NCBI RefSeq assembly: GCF_002735305.1
Contig: NZ_PDYG01000018.1
Location: 1-64,000, forward strand
Direction: 5' to 3'
DNA length: 64,000 bases
Source of the DNA: Agathobacter ruminis
GTDB taxonomy: Bacteria > Bacillota > Clostridia > Lachnospirales > Lachnospiraceae
A program made the position numbers and the translations under genes. Within the stretch, counting starts at the first letter, position 1. Each line of letters opens with the position of its first letter. The notes below the pieces were generated by a model that ran no database searches, had not been told where the DNA came from, and worked only from the letters and a program-made list of their open reading frames with translations. Positions 9,188-19,076 of the stretch are shown one piece after another.

Positions 9188-9963
9188 TGTTCGTTATTAT
9201 CCTTTATTATTTGCATTGACAGGTCAACGGTTGTCTCCATCTGTTCTTCTACCGAGATTGATGCAACTCCGTCCCCTTTTTGTTCGCCATAGTCTCCGAA
9301 ATAAGCATGACAACCGCCATCGATTACATTTTCGATATGATTGTCCGGCAAATTTTTTCGGTTTTTTTCATATTTGTCGAAGTTCATAACCCCGTCCTGC
9401 GATCCGTAGATACATGCGACTTTCAAATCCGTGTCTGTCAGATCATAGCAGGAATATGCGCCCAGCAAAATCAACCCTCGGAATGCCTGCGCATGCGATT
9501 TTGTATATTTGGACGCAAAGGCACCGCCTAGTGAATGACCGGCCATATACCAGTCTTCAATTTCCGGGAACTGTTCCGGAATACCATCTGCGGCGTTGCT
9601 TCCAAGGACTGCGAGGTTGAATGGCATATGCACCAGAACACAAAGTACCCCGTTGTCTGCAAACTTTTGCATCAACGGCGCATAGGCTTTGTAATCCACC
9701 TTGCCCCCGGGATAAAAAATCAGTCCCGCGACCGGTTTCTCCGGCCGAAAGACAATCATCTTGTCCTTGTATTCTTCAACTTCAATGCCTTCCGCAGGGC
9801 TCGTAATTGCAGCGACCGCGGCATCGCTTGCATGATAATAATCACTGACATAAAAATAAAATCCGCTTAACAATGCCAGGATGCATGCGATCACAATTGC
9901 GACGACGCGGCCGGTTCTCTTTTTCTTCTTTTCGCCCACAGTTACTCCTTGTAGTCTGTTCAT
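9184..9963 (-). CDS. Membrane-anchored alpha/beta hydrolase
   Basis: A 259-residue protein with a basic N-terminus (KKKKR) and one transmembrane helix at about residues 18-41. The remainder is an alpha/beta hydrolase domain probably facing outside. The nucleophile elbow reads AGHSLGGA, with Ser as nucleophile. A late Asp (IYGSQDG) and His (GGCHAYFG) can complete the triad. It resembles dienelactone-hydrolase-like or carboxylesterase proteins, but the substrate is unknown. It overlaps both neighbours by four bases, which suggests tight co-expression with the Nudix and tatD genes. Confidence 0.8.
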   Translation of the reverse strand: MNRLQGVTVGEKKKKRTGRVVAIVIACILALLSGFYFYVSDYYHASDAAVAAITSPAEGIEVEEYKDKMIVFRPEKPVAGLIFYPGGKVDYKAYAPLMQKFADNGVLCVLVHMPFNLAVLGSNAADGIPEQFPEIEDWYMAGHSLGGAFASKYTKSHAQAFRGLILLGAYSCYDLTDTDLKVACIYGSQDGVMNFDKYEKNRKNLPDNHIENVIDGGCHAYFGDYGEQKGDGVASISVEEQMETTVDLSMQIIKDNNEQ

Positions 9964-10505
9964 GAAATATGCGATTCGAGCATAACCAGTTCTTCCATAT
10001 CGATGCAGTTTGGAATCGATTGTTCCTGCACCGCTTTCTTTAATGCATCAAAATCCATCCACATGACACTTTCGATCTCTTCCTTCTGGAATACGATTTC
10101 CTCAGCCGGAACATCACGCCACATCATATATACTGTGGAATACTGATTGTCTTCATACGGCTCATCCCGAAACTCATTGCGAATGACAACATGTTTTCTG
10201 CCACATTCAATCAATTCATCCTCCGAGACCGTAAAATCCAGTTCTTCTTTCAATTCACGAAGTGCGGAATTGACCACTTCCATTCCTGCAGGAATATGGC
10301 CTGCGCTCGAAATATCATAGCACCCCGGGAAAGAGTCCTTGTCCTTGCAACGTTTTTGCAACAGGACCTGAACTTTCCCTTCGTGTTTTCGAAAGACCCA
10401 CACATGTGCTGTCCTGTGCGGGGTCCCGCTTCGATGAACCTCTTTCCGCTCAGCCGTTTGACCGGTCGGATTCCCTTTTTCATCGACAATATCGAGATAT
10501 TCCAT
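9960..10505 (-). CDS. Nudix hydrolase (isopentenyl-diphosphate isomerase-like subgroup)
   Basis: A 181-residue Nudix protein opening with MEYLDIVDEKGNPTG, typical of the YfcD and IPP-isomerase-like subgroup. The Nudix helix is present as GHIPAGMEVVNSALRELKEEL, with the metal-binding REL-x-EE core intact. The first glutamate of the consensus is shifted by one position (Met then Glu). It should cleave a nucleoside diphosphate linked to another moiety; the substrate is not predictable. It lies 40 bases downstream of metG. Confidence 0.86.
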   Translation of the reverse strand: MEYLDIVDEKGNPTGQTAERKEVHRSGTPHRTAHVWVFRKHEGKVQVLLQKRCKDKDSFPGCYDISSAGHIPAGMEVVNSALRELKEELDFTVSEDELIECGRKHVVIRNEFRDEPYEDNQYSTVYMMWRDVPAEEIVFQKEEIESVMWMDFDALKKAVQEQSIPNCIDMEELVMLESHIS

Positions 10506-10545
10506 GTGTGGCTCCTTTCTTAAATCATCAATTCTTTTATTACGA

Positions 10546-12534
10546 TTACGCGATTTCTGCTCCGGCCGGCATATCCTTTTCCGGAGTCATAAGAGACAGA
10601 TTTCCTTCTGCATCCTCTGCACACAGAAGCATTCCTTCGGATAATACACCTGCAAGTTTTGCCGGCTTAAGGTTTACCAAAACCATTACCTTCTTGCCAA
10701 CCATCTCTTCCGGTGAATAGTCTTTGCGGATTCCGGATACAATCTGCTTCACCTGGCTTCCGATCTTTACCTGTGAGCAAAGCAGCTTCTTGGATTTCTC
10801 CACTGCTTCACATGCAATGATCTCGCCAACCTGGAATTGCATCTTCATGAAATCGTCAAATGTAATCTCTTCTTTTGCTTCAATATCAATCACTTCTTCA
10901 TCCTCCGCTGCAGCTGTGCCGTTTAATCTGGCCTGCTCAGCCTCATATTCTGCCTTTTGCGCTGCCTGAATTTCAGCAACCTTCGGCATAATCTCTTTTG
11001 CATCCAGACGCGCAAAGAGGATTTGCGGATTGTCTGTCACTTTCTTTCCACTCTCATACAGACCAAACTTGTCGCAGTCTTCAAAATCACGCAGTGTTGT
11101 ATTCAACTGCTCCACGATTTTCTCTGCGGTCTCCGGAAGAAATGGATGAAGCACAGATGCTCCGATGGTAATGGATTCCACCAGATTATAGAGTACTTCC
11201 GCAAGGCGGTCATGCTTCGCCTCATCCTTTGCCAATACCCATGGCTCGGTCTCATCAATGTATTTGTTGCAACGACGGAACAGCGCGAATACCTCGCTGA
11301 TGCAGTCTGCCACACGCAGGCTCTTCATCTTTTCCTGTGTCTTTGCAATTGTGGAAGTCACTACTGCTTTGAGATCATCATCAACCGCTTCTGTCGCACC
11401 TGTCGCGCGTACCACTCCGTCAAAATATTTATTGCTCATGGAAATGGTGCGGTTTACCAGATTGCCCAGCACATTGGCAAGATCCGAATTAAATCTCTCA
11501 ATTACAAGATCCCAGGTGATGATTCCATCATTTTCATAAGGCATCTCATGCAATACGAAATATCTGGTCGCATCCAGACCAAACAGGCGAATCAGGTCAT
11601 CCGCATAGATGACATTTCCCTTGGACTTGCTCATCTTCTCTCCGCCCTGAAGCAGCCATGGATGTCCGAATACCTGCTTTGGAAGCGGCAAATCAAGTGC
11701 CATCAAAAAGATTGGCCAGTAAATGGTATGGAAACGCACAATATCTTTTCCAATCAAATGTAAATCTGCCGGCCAAAACTGATTGAATTGATCTGTCGAT
11801 CCGTCCGGATCGTATCCGATACCGGTGATATAGTTGGTCAGCGCATCCAGCCATACATATACCACGTGCTTTGGATCAAAATCTACCGGGATTCCCCAGC
11901 TGAAGCTGGTACGGGATACGCACAGATCCTGAAGACCCGGAAGCAGGAAGTTATTCATCATCTCATTTTTGCGCGATACCGGCTGAATGAATTCAGGATG
12001 TTCGTTGATATAATCAATCAGACGGTCAGCATACTTGCTCATCTTAAAGAAATATGCATCTTCTTTTGCAGGCTTTACTTCACGGCCGCAATCCGGACAT
12101 TTTCCATCAATCAGCTGTGACTCGGTCCAGAATGACTCACATGGTGTACAATAAAGACCTTCGTATGCGCCAAGGTAAATATCACCCTTATCATACAATT
12201 TCTTGAAGATCTTCTTTACGCATGCCTCATGGTCTGCATCTGTGGTACGAATAAATTTGTCATAGGATGTGTGTACCTGATCCCAGATATCTTTGATCTG
12301 GCCTGCCACATCATCCACATATTCCTTTGGTGTGATTCCGGCAGCTTCTGCTTTTTCCTGAATTTTTTGGCCATGCTCATCTGTGCCGGTCTGGAAAAAT
12401 ACATTGTATCCTTCCGCTCTCTTATAACGGGCAATCGCATCTGCCAAAACAGCTTCGTAGGTATTTCCGATATGCGGCTTACCTGATGCATATGCAATCG
12501 CTGTCGTAATGTAATAATTTCCTTTGTTTGTCAT
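10546..12534 (-). CDS. metG: Methionyl-tRNA synthetase
   Basis: Charges tRNA(Met) with methionine in the cytoplasm. Class I motifs are clear: HIGN at residues 21-24 and KMSKS near residue 300. A zinc-knuckle segment (CTPC then CPDC) lies near 130-150. Residues from about 560 to 662 form the C-terminal EMAP/Trbp111-type tRNA-binding domain, giving the long dimeric form. AAGGAG lies eight bases before the ATG. A sigma-A promoter lies just upstream, and the short leader contains no T-box sequence. Confidence 0.97.
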   Translation of the reverse strand: MTNKGNYYITTAIAYASGKPHIGNTYEAVLADAIARYKRAEGYNVFFQTGTDEHGQKIQEKAEAAGITPKEYVDDVAGQIKDIWDQVHTSYDKFIRTTDADHEACVKKIFKKLYDKGDIYLGAYEGLYCTPCESFWTESQLIDGKCPDCGREVKPAKEDAYFFKMSKYADRLIDYINEHPEFIQPVSRKNEMMNNFLLPGLQDLCVSRTSFSWGIPVDFDPKHVVYVWLDALTNYITGIGYDPDGSTDQFNQFWPADLHLIGKDIVRFHTIYWPIFLMALDLPLPKQVFGHPWLLQGGEKMSKSKGNVIYADDLIRLFGLDATRYFVLHEMPYENDGIITWDLVIERFNSDLANVLGNLVNRTISMSNKYFDGVVRATGATEAVDDDLKAVVTSTIAKTQEKMKSLRVADCISEVFALFRRCNKYIDETEPWVLAKDEAKHDRLAEVLYNLVESITIGASVLHPFLPETAEKIVEQLNTTLRDFEDCDKFGLYESGKKVTDNPQILFARLDAKEIMPKVAEIQAAQKAEYEAEQARLNGTAAAEDEEVIDIEAKEEITFDDFMKMQFQVGEIIACEAVEKSKKLLCSQVKIGSQVKQIVSGIRKDYSPEEMVGKKVMVLVNLKPAKLAGVLSEGMLLCAEDAEGNLSLMTPEKDMPAGAEIA

Positions 12535-12589
12535 TTTAATCTCCTTCTTGCATTCTCAAATGAGAGAGTGCGCGATTTTTCAAGTAAAT

Positions 12590-12619
12590 ATTATAATCCA
12601 CGCGTCCCGATTTCGTCAA
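12590..12619 (-). promoter_or_regulatory. Promoter of the metG operon
   Basis: Minus strand TTGACG (12614-12619), an 18-base spacer and a perfect TATAAT (12590-12595). Transcription would begin near 12583, so the large palindrome further upstream is not part of the metG leader. Confidence 0.7.
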
Positions 12620-12647
12620 TATTCGTACCAGCTCCATCACACAAAAA

Positions 12648-13243
12648 GTTACCGTTCACAGCATGCATTTCCTATCATCCTCGCCCCATGGTCCCGGTAA
12701 GCCCTTCACTTTGCAAGAATATTTTGGTTTTCATATATGCAAAGGCTCGCATCCTGATTTTCATGTGTCTTTTGCATGCCTGTACAATTTTGAAAAAGGT
12801 TTATCGTTGGCGGACACCCAAAAGTTTTCATATATGTACTTCTCATCTAAGGGATACCCGGGTGAATTGGAGTGCGCCTAGTGAAATAAAAATGAGTTTT
12901 GATGTTTATAGGCATGCGCCGCCACGGAAGGCGGCGCAAATGCGATTGCAACACGACGTTGCGTAATGCATGGTGCCTATAAACACAAAACTCATTTTGT
13001 CATTTCACTTGGCAAACGGAGTCTGAACCCGGGTATCCCTTAGACTGAGGAGTACATAATATCAATAAATGAAGTGTCCGCCACTTCATAAACCTTTTTC
13101 CAAAATAGTTCATTCACCAAAAGACACATGAGTGATGCTCGCCTTTTGCATATTGAAATCCTAAAATATTCGCAAAATGTGAAGGGCTTACCGGGACCAT
13201 GGGGCGAGGATGTTTATGATAGCGCAGGCTGTGAATGGTAAAC
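12648..13243. repeat. About 600 bp imperfect inverted repeat with branched hairpin core
   Basis: Two copies of a roughly 280 bp sequence face each other between the surface-protein gene and metG. The outer ends read GTTACCGTTCACAGC on the left and GCTGTGAATGGTAAAC on the right. A 31-base block (12678-12708 versus 13177-13207) is identical in inverted orientation. Other shared blocks include CATGTGTCTTTTG, AAAAAGGTTTAT, GGCGGACAC and AAGGGATACCCGGGT. The centre (about 12905-12985) has a GTTTATAGGC/GCCTATAAAC stem enclosing a perfect 9 bp hairpin (TGCGCCGCC) and a second small hairpin. Open frames inside lack ribosome binding sites. No transposase is present. It could be a non-autonomous mobile element or a structured RNA locus. 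Confidence 0.85.
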
Positions 13244-13250
13244 GCAAAAT

Positions 13251-13289
13251 GGACCGGTGCGCCATCGTTTCGGATGGACACACCGGTCC
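13251..13289 (-). terminator. Terminator of the surface-protein gene
   Basis: A perfect 9 bp outer stem (GGACCGGTG with CACCGGTCC) encloses a second CCATC/GATGG stem. On the minus strand it is followed by ATTTTGCGTTT. It lies 20 bases after the stop codon of the gene at 13309. Confidence 0.7.
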
Positions 13290-13308
13290 GGATCAAGTCA
13301 AGACTGAG

Positions 13309-15234
13309 TTAAGCCTGATTCATTTTGCGCAGCACTGCGTATGTTTCAAGTCCCAAACCAAATGCGAAGAGCAATAATGCCGGAACAATCGGCGCATGAT
13401 CACCCGTCTTTGGTGCCGGATTCGAATTCGTGACTTCTTTTTCTGCAATTGCAAAATTAGAGAATCCGGATACTTCACCGACGTACATATCCAGCTCTTC
13501 ATCATAGGTAAGCGGAATTTCTTCGTACTCATCCCCGTCATGAATGTTATGAAGCAATGAAATCATCTCTCCATGATAGCCTTCGAGTTCCAGCCCGATC
13601 TGTGCCGGCGTCTCGAGTTCTTCCATAGGGTTGGCCCATACATCGTCGCTGTTTCCTGTTCCCTTGAAGAATACCTGGCTCATGTTGATATCCAGGATTG
13701 CACTGATGGCATATCCGTTTTCTTCTGCATATTCGTCAAATTCAGCTGCTTTTTCATCGGAAACATCGGCATCTTCCACATACAGTCTTGCGGATCCTGC
13801 ATCGAGCGTACCCTCTGCCAACTGAATTCCTGCTTCTTTTACGGCTTCCGTCTCAACCTTTGTATCATCACTCTGCTTCTCGACATGTGCACCGATATGG
13901 AAATTGCCTTTTCCAATCTGAAAACTGAATACGGAGGTCTCCCCGATCCGAATACTCTGGCTGCCCAGTTCAAACGATTTCACCTGATAGCCATACTCCG
14001 GTTCAATCTTCATGGTAACCCAGGAACCTTCCGGAATTACCATTTCACTCATTTTGGCTCCGGTCTCAAAATTTTCCCGATCCAGCTGGAAATGTACAAA
14101 CGGATATGTCTCATGACCGTTCTCATCTATCAACTGATCAATGCTCATCGTTCTGGTCTCGCGTCCGTCATTAAAGGTTACAGACAATAATTCCAGTCTG
14201 GAATGACCAATATACTGATCGTCATATACACCTGTAATTTCCGGGTCAAAATGTTTGCTGTCATTGGTCCAAAGGAAATTGCCGATGAAACATTCCTCCT
14301 CGGTAATCGGTCTGACTTTCACTTCAACTTCATATACTTCATTGCCATTTTCAATCGTATTCGAAACCGGTACATTCGGAATCACAAGATTAATTCCCTG
14401 ATCCGTGAACGCATTCAGCCACTGATTTCGATTGTCAAAATCAATCGGTACCTGATATGGCGTACCATTAATCTTAATCGCTTCGATTCGGTTGCCCCAG
14501 TTCGTAAAAAGATTAATCGCTACAGTACTGCCGTCTCCATTCGGATTATATTCAACCGTCTGTTCTTCATATTCAGTCAGGTCACTGTTTTTGCGATACT
14601 GATTCATCGCTCTCGTGCGCTGGCTGTCGTTTACGGACACACTAACCGTATATGCATAACGCGCATAGCTTCCGGTTGCTCCATTCTCCGAAACGGTATC
14701 ATAATCATCGCGAACCATCGGGTTCACTGCCCAGTCGCCTGTCGGTCCCGTCAATCTGATCAGCGCATGATTGGAGCCCTGCGGTCCGTTGTGCCCGCCA
14801 TTGTCCTGCTTGAATTCAATATCTCTGATGGTAACTTCTGTCACATTATCTGTCACCTTGTATCCGTTCTGCCCGGTCAAAGCACCGGCAACGCCTGTGC
14901 TATCCGTAGCCAATTCCACATCGCCAACGCTTGCATCCTGATAATGGATTGCAGTCAAATCAACGCGACATCCATCATTCGGAACCAGTTTCAGATACAG
15001 ATCTTGCCCGATTGCAACAGATACGGTTGCTGTTGTCAAATCTGTAAAATCAGTTCCGTTAAGCGAATACTGTACCTTTCCGTAATTTGCAGAATCTTCC
15101 TTATACGAGACATTGATACGGACATCTGTTGCGCTCTCATATGCTGCCTTTACCAAATCCGGTTTTGCCGGCATCATGCATATACTCAAGAGCATACACA
15201 TCAATATTGAAACAATCTTTTTGCCCCTCTTCAT
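13309..15234 (-). CDS. Secreted cell-surface protein with sortase-type C-terminus
   Basis: 641 residues with a signal peptide (MKRGKKIVSILMCMLLSIC, cleavage near residue 30). The long extracellular region appears rich in beta-strands, with Asp/Asn- and Glu-rich stretches. The C-terminus has PAPKTGD (PKTG at 608-611), a hydrophobic helix and a short basic tail: a cell-wall sorting signal in which the usual leading Leu is replaced. I recognise no enzymatic domain. Opposing strand frames are shadows. A terminator follows directly and a separate terminator precedes it, so it is probably monocistronic. Function unknown; adhesion or surface binding is only a guess. Confidence 0.82.
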   Translation of the reverse strand: MKRGKKIVSILMCMLLSICMMPAKPDLVKAAYESATDVRINVSYKEDSANYGKVQYSLNGTDFTDLTTATVSVAIGQDLYLKLVPNDGCRVDLTAIHYQDASVGDVELATDSTGVAGALTGQNGYKVTDNVTEVTIRDIEFKQDNGGHNGPQGSNHALIRLTGPTGDWAVNPMVRDDYDTVSENGATGSYARYAYTVSVSVNDSQRTRAMNQYRKNSDLTEYEEQTVEYNPNGDGSTVAINLFTNWGNRIEAIKINGTPYQVPIDFDNRNQWLNAFTDQGINLVIPNVPVSNTIENGNEVYEVEVKVRPITEEECFIGNFLWTNDSKHFDPEITGVYDDQYIGHSRLELLSVTFNDGRETRTMSIDQLIDENGHETYPFVHFQLDRENFETGAKMSEMVIPEGSWVTMKIEPEYGYQVKSFELGSQSIRIGETSVFSFQIGKGNFHIGAHVEKQSDDTKVETEAVKEAGIQLAEGTLDAGSARLYVEDADVSDEKAAEFDEYAEENGYAISAILDINMSQVFFKGTGNSDDVWANPMEELETPAQIGLELEGYHGEMISLLHNIHDGDEYEEIPLTYDEELDMYVGEVSGFSNFAIAEKEVTNSNPAPKTGDHAPIVPALLLFAFGLGLETYAVLRKMNQA

Positions 15235-15330
15235 AAAAGCCTCCTTCTCCAGCTTTAAGTCCCCACGATATGTAGCATTATTATTATCTTACTATTCGGA
15301 CAATTTCGCAACTGTTTTCTGCCAATTTAA

Positions 15331-15360
15331 AAGACCGCCAGCGAATTTACTGACGGTCTT
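15331..15360 (-). terminator. Terminator of the phosphoketolase gene
   Basis: AAAGACCG-C-CAG pairs with CTG-A-CGGTCTTT around a short loop (one mismatch) directly after the xfp stop. T-runs flank it on both strands. Confidence 0.7.
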
Positions 15361-15369
15361 TTTCTTTGA

Positions 15370-17736
15370 TTATTTTAATCCGGTCCATTTCCACTCGGCA
15401 ACTTCCGGCATATCCACACCAACATCATGGATATACGTCTTGTGCTCGACCAGTTTATCCTTCATCTTCTGAATCAGGAACGCGCCCTTATTGCCAATCT
15501 GAGGCATATTATTTACCATCGCAATGACAAGGTTGAAGCGGTCAATCTTGTTTTGCACACGCATATCAAACGGTGTTGTGATGGTACCTTCCTCATGATA
15601 TCCATATACATGAATATTGCGATTGTGTCTGGTATAAGTCAGCTCGTGAATCAGTGTCGGATAACCGTGGAATGCAAATACAATCGGCTTATCCTTGGTA
15701 AAGAGTGAATCATATTCCACATCGCTCAATCCGTGCGGATGCTTGTTGCTTGGCTCCATTTTCATCAGGTCTACTACATTGACAAAGCGGACTTTTACCT
15801 CCGGCATTTCTTTATGCAGAATATCAACCGCTGCCAAAGCCTCAAGTGTCGGAGTATCACCGCAGCATGCCAATACGATATCCGGTTCTTCTCCGGTATC
15901 GGTGGATGCCCAATCCCAGATGCCGATACCCTGTGTACAATGCTTCACAGCCTGCTCCATGGTCAGCCATTGCGGTCTCGGATGCTTGCTCGCCACAATT
16001 GCATTGACATAATTCTTGCTCTTTAAGCAATGATCCATGGTCGAAAGCAGACAGTTCGCGTCCGGTGGCAAATAAAGCCTTACCACATCTGCCTTTTTGT
16101 TGGAGATATGATCCAGGAATCCCGGATCCTGATGTGTAAATCCATTATGATCCTGCTGCCATACATTTGAAGTCAAAAGCAGGTTCAGGGATGCTATCGG
16201 CTGTCTCCATGAGAGAGAATTGCATACTTTCAGCCATTTTGCATGCTGTGCTGCCATCGAGTCAATGATACGGATAAATGCTTCATAACTTGCAAAGAAT
16301 CCGTGGCGTCCGGTCAGGAGATATCCCTCGAGCCAGCCTTCGCACATATGCTCGGAAAGCATGGAGTCCATAACACGGCCATCCTTTGCGAGGAACTGAT
16401 CGGTGCCTTCCTCGATTGGGTTGTTCCAATCTCTGTTTGTCACCTCAAATACTTTGTTCAAACGATTGGACATCGTCTCATCCGGTCCGAAGATACGGAA
16501 GTTTCTCTGCTCTTCATTCAATTTAAAGACATCGCGGATATATCCGCCCAGTTCAATCATATCCTGCTTTTCCACAGCTCCCGGTGCAGGAACATCAATT
16601 GCATAATCCCGGAAATCCGGTAGGCGCAGGTCACGCAACAATTTGCCGCCGTTTGCGTGAGGATTGGCGCCCATACGTCTGTCCCCTGTCGGAGCCAGCT
16701 CTTCCAATTCCGGAATCAGGCGGCCGTTCTCGTCAAACAGTTCCTCCGGATGGTAGCTCAACAGCCAATCCTTCAGAATGTCCATATGTTCAGGCTTGTC
16801 CATCATAACCGGTACCTGATGCGCCTGGAATGAGCCTTCAATCTTGTTTCCGTCCACAACCTTCGGTCCGGTCCATCCCTTCGGTGTGCGCAATACAATC
16901 ATCGGCCAAACCGGTCTGGTTGCATCTCCTGTTGTTCTGGCATGTTTCTGGATTGCCTTGATTTCATCCATAACAGTATCCAAAGTCTCTGCCATCTTTC
17001 TGTGCATTTCCTTTGGATCAGAGCCTTCAACAAAATACGGCTTCCAGCCATTTCCCTTAAAGAATGCTTCGAGTTCTTCATGTGACAAACGCGCCAGAAT
17101 GGTCGGATTTGAAATCTTAAATCCATTCAGATGCAGGATCGGCAATACCGCTCCATCCGTAATCGGATTCAGGAATTTGTTGGACTGCCATGAAGTGGCA
17201 AGCGGTCCGGTCTCTGCCTCTCCGTCTCCGACTACGCAGGTCGCAATCAGATCCGGGTTGTCAAATACGGCACCAAATGCATGCGCAATCGAATAACCAA
17301 GTTCTCCGCCTTCATGGATGGAACCCGGATTCTCCGGTGCCACATGGCTTGAAATACCACCCGGGAAGGAGAACTGTTTGCAAAGCTTTTGCAGTCCGTT
17401 CAAATCACGACTTACATTCGGATAAACTTCACTGTATGAACCCTCCAAATAGGTATTGGCAACGAAAAAATTGCCTCCGTGTCCCGGTCCTGAAATCAAA
17501 ATCATATCCTGATCGTATTTCTTGATGATACGATTCATGTGTACATAAATAAAATTCTGTCCGGGAACAGTTCCCCAATGTCCCACAATTTTCTTTTTAA
17601 TATGCTCTTTCTTGAGCGGCTCACGCAAAAGCGGATTGTCAAGAAGATACAGCTGTGCTGCTGCCAGATAATTGGTTGCACGCCAGTAGGCGTCCATTTT
17701 GGACAAATACTCATCCGTAATTTCGTATTGGCTCAT
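15370..17736 (-). CDS. xfp: Xylulose-5-phosphate/fructose-6-phosphate phosphoketolase
   Basis: Thiamine-diphosphate enzyme that splits xylulose 5-phosphate (and often fructose 6-phosphate) with phosphate into acetyl phosphate plus a shorter sugar phosphate. This gives an ATP-yielding shunt for pentoses and hexoses. The 788 residues match the family. Landmarks are [11 protein letters not shown] and SGPGHGG near the N-terminus and the ThDP/Mg motif [20 protein letters not shown] place the start at 17736 (MSQYE) because GAGGAG lies eight bases before it; the ATG 15 bases upstream would use the Shine-Dalgarno sequence itself as coding. Upstream is a LacI-type regulator gene. Confidence 0.96.
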   Translation of the reverse strand: MSQYEITDEYLSKMDAYWRATNYLAAAQLYLLDNPLLREPLKKEHIKKKIVGHWGTVPGQNFIYVHMNRIIKKYDQDMILISGPGHGGNFFVANTYLEGSYSEVYPNVSRDLNGLQKLCKQFSFPGGISSHVAPENPGSIHEGGELGYSIAHAFGAVFDNPDLIATCVVGDGEAETGPLATSWQSNKFLNPITDGAVLPILHLNGFKISNPTILARLSHEELEAFFKGNGWKPYFVEGSDPKEMHRKMAETLDTVMDEIKAIQKHARTTGDATRPVWPMIVLRTPKGWTGPKVVDGNKIEGSFQAHQVPVMMDKPEHMDILKDWLLSYHPEELFDENGRLIPELEELAPTGDRRMGANPHANGGKLLRDLRLPDFRDYAIDVPAPGAVEKQDMIELGGYIRDVFKLNEEQRNFRIFGPDETMSNRLNKVFEVTNRDWNNPIEEGTDQFLAKDGRVMDSMLSEHMCEGWLEGYLLTGRHGFFASYEAFIRIIDSMAAQHAKWLKVCNSLSWRQPIASLNLLLTSNVWQQDHNGFTHQDPGFLDHISNKKADVVRLYLPPDANCLLSTMDHCLKSKNYVNAIVASKHPRPQWLTMEQAVKHCTQGIGIWDWASTDTGEEPDIVLACCGDTPTLEALAAVDILHKEMPEVKVRFVNVVDLMKMEPSNKHPHGLSDVEYDSLFTKDKPIVFAFHGYPTLIHELTYTRHNRNIHVYGYHEEGTITTPFDMRVQNKIDRFNLVIAMVNNMPQIGNKGAFLIQKMKDKLVEHKTYIHDVGVDMPEVAEWKWTGLK

Positions 17737-17893
17737 ATTACCTCTCCTCATATATTGTTAAAAATTTATCTATCAACCAAATCATATCTTTTGGGAGAGG
17801 CTGATGGCAATTCTATTCTTGTCATTTCATTCCGAATTATTGCCATAAATCATGTGGTATTTTGCTTACTTTAAGCGTAAATATTTGTTTTTC

Positions 17894-17905
17894 CGCAAAT
17901 TTGCG
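17894..17905. promoter_or_regulatory. Perfect 12 bp palindrome upstream of xfp
   Basis: CGCAAATTTGCG is a perfect palindrome in the 220-base region between the LacI-type gene and xfp. It may be an operator for xfp or part of a weak hairpin after the regulator gene. No clear -35/-10 pair for xfp was seen, and no factor can be assigned. Confidence 0.3.
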
Positions 17906-17956
17906 CGGTTTTTTTGCAATCAATGAAGCAATAATTGCATGTTTGCGATTATCAAT

Positions 17957-18955
17957 TTATAAAGTAATCACGCGTGGCAAGGTCGTATAGCTTTGGATCA
18001 TTAGTGATGGGTTTTCGATTTTGCGTACAATCATGTCGGCCGCCTGCAGGCCCATGTCATATACATTGATGTCCACCACCGTCGGCTGTGGATCAAGAAT
18101 CGAAGTATAAGGATAGATATCAAATGTCAGGAAAAACAAATCCTCCGGCACGCGGATTCCCAGTTCAGCCAAGGCCCGTGCCGCACCGACTGCAATTGTA
18201 TTATTCTCGCAGACAATTGCCTTCGGTGGCTCCTGCATTGCAAGGAGCTGCCTTACCGCATCATACCCTTCCTGCCAGGTTGAATTCGTATGAATTACAT
18301 ATTCCGGCGAAATTTTTTTATGATGTTTGAGCAGAACCGCTCGAAAACCACGCTCACGTTCTTTGGAAATCAATTCATTGCGCCTGCCTCCGATAAATGA
18401 AACCGGTGAAACATCATGATTGACCAGATAATCTGCCGCATACTGGCCTGCAAGCAAATGATTGGTGTCCACCCAGCAAAGGCGATTGTCAAATTCCGGG
18501 TGCCCGATGACAATATGTGGGAATTCATGATCTATGATCAGATTTGCAATCTCCTGATTGATGACGGAACCGTGGATGACCACGCCATCCGCACTCTTGC
18601 GGGCAATGATTTCCGCAACTGTTTCGCGCGGATGTTCATCATCTGAAATGTCCATCATTGTCATGGTGTATCCCTGTCTGGCCAAATTGGTGAACACGCC
18701 GCACATAATATCAAACATATGCGGATTGCGATATGCTTCCCCTTCTGCCAGTGCTGTCAGATAAATGATATTTCGCGTGGTGCCGCGCGCAAAGCTGACC
18801 GCACGCGCATTTGGCGTATAGTTTAGTGCAAGAATGGATGCATGCACGCGATCCTTCGTTTCTTGGGAAATCGTTTTCCAATCATTCAGCACTTTTGAGA
18901 CAGTTGACACGGACACTCCGGCATGCTTAGCAACATCTTTAATTGTGACAGCCAT
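17957..18955 (-). CDS. LacI-family transcriptional regulator
   Basis: 332 residues. The N-terminal helix-turn-helix with hinge is textbook LacI (TIKDVAKHAGVSVSTVSKVLN at residues 3-23). A periplasmic-binding-protein-like effector domain fills the rest (about 60-332). It is divergently oriented to a sugar-binding lipoprotein gene and a neopullulanase-like gene, so an alpha-glucan-derived effector is the obvious guess. It also lies upstream of xfp in the same direction. Its promoter TTGTGC-17-TATACT is at 18989-19017. Confidence 0.93.
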   Translation of the reverse strand: MAVTIKDVAKHAGVSVSTVSKVLNDWKTISQETKDRVHASILALNYTPNARAVSFARGTTRNIIYLTALAEGEAYRNPHMFDIMCGVFTNLARQGYTMTMMDISDDEHPRETVAEIIARKSADGVVIHGSVINQEIANLIIDHEFPHIVIGHPEFDNRLCWVDTNHLLAGQYAADYLVNHDVSPVSFIGGRRNELISKERERGFRAVLLKHHKKISPEYVIHTNSTWQEGYDAVRQLLAMQEPPKAIVCENNTIAVGAARALAELGIRVPEDLFFLTFDIYPYTSILDPQPTVVDINVYDMGLQAADMIVRKIENPSLMIQSYTTLPRVITL

Positions 18956-18988
18956 TGCAGTTCCTCACTTTCAGCTTGTTTTTTTGTC

Positions 18989-19017
18989 AGTATAACACAG
19001 CAAGAAATTTTGCACAA
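18989..19017 (-). promoter_or_regulatory. Promoter of the LacI-type regulator
   Basis: Minus strand TTGTGC (19012-19017), 17-base spacer, TATACT (18989-18994), about 34 bases before the start codon. Confidence 0.55.
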
Positions 19018-19031
19018 AATGATTTTTTTAG

Positions 19032-19045
19032 TATAGCGGTTTCCT
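19032..19045. promoter_or_regulatory. Possible LacI-type operator in the divergent region
   Basis: On the minus strand TAGGAAACCGCTATA contains the central CG and flanking AA/T pattern of LacI/CcpA-type sites (GAAACCGCT). It lies between the two divergent promoters and is only partly symmetrical, so this is a weak call. Confidence 0.25.
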
Positions 19046-19076
19046 AATAAATCATCATTCAAATTTCATTTTTTTC

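Noticed and set aside
12535-12647. T-box or SAM riboswitch ahead of metG
   Set aside because: The leader from the predicted promoter is only about 50 bases and contains no AGGGTGGNACCGCG-like sequence or SAM-type core.
12568-12966. Open frames of 132 and 72 codons on the plus strand and 60 codons on the minus strand within the large palindrome
   Set aside because: No ribosome binding site, low-complexity composition unlike real proteins here, and the similarity between frames is explained by the inverted repeat itself.
14203-15210. Plus-strand open frame of 335 codons opposite the surface-protein gene
   Set aside because: Antisense shadow; the minus strand has a signal peptide, sorting signal, ribosome binding site and terminator.
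17737-17751. Upstream ATG for phosphoketolase adding MRRGN
   Set aside because: The added codons are the Shine-Dalgarno sequence (ATGAGGAGAGG) of the downstream ATG.
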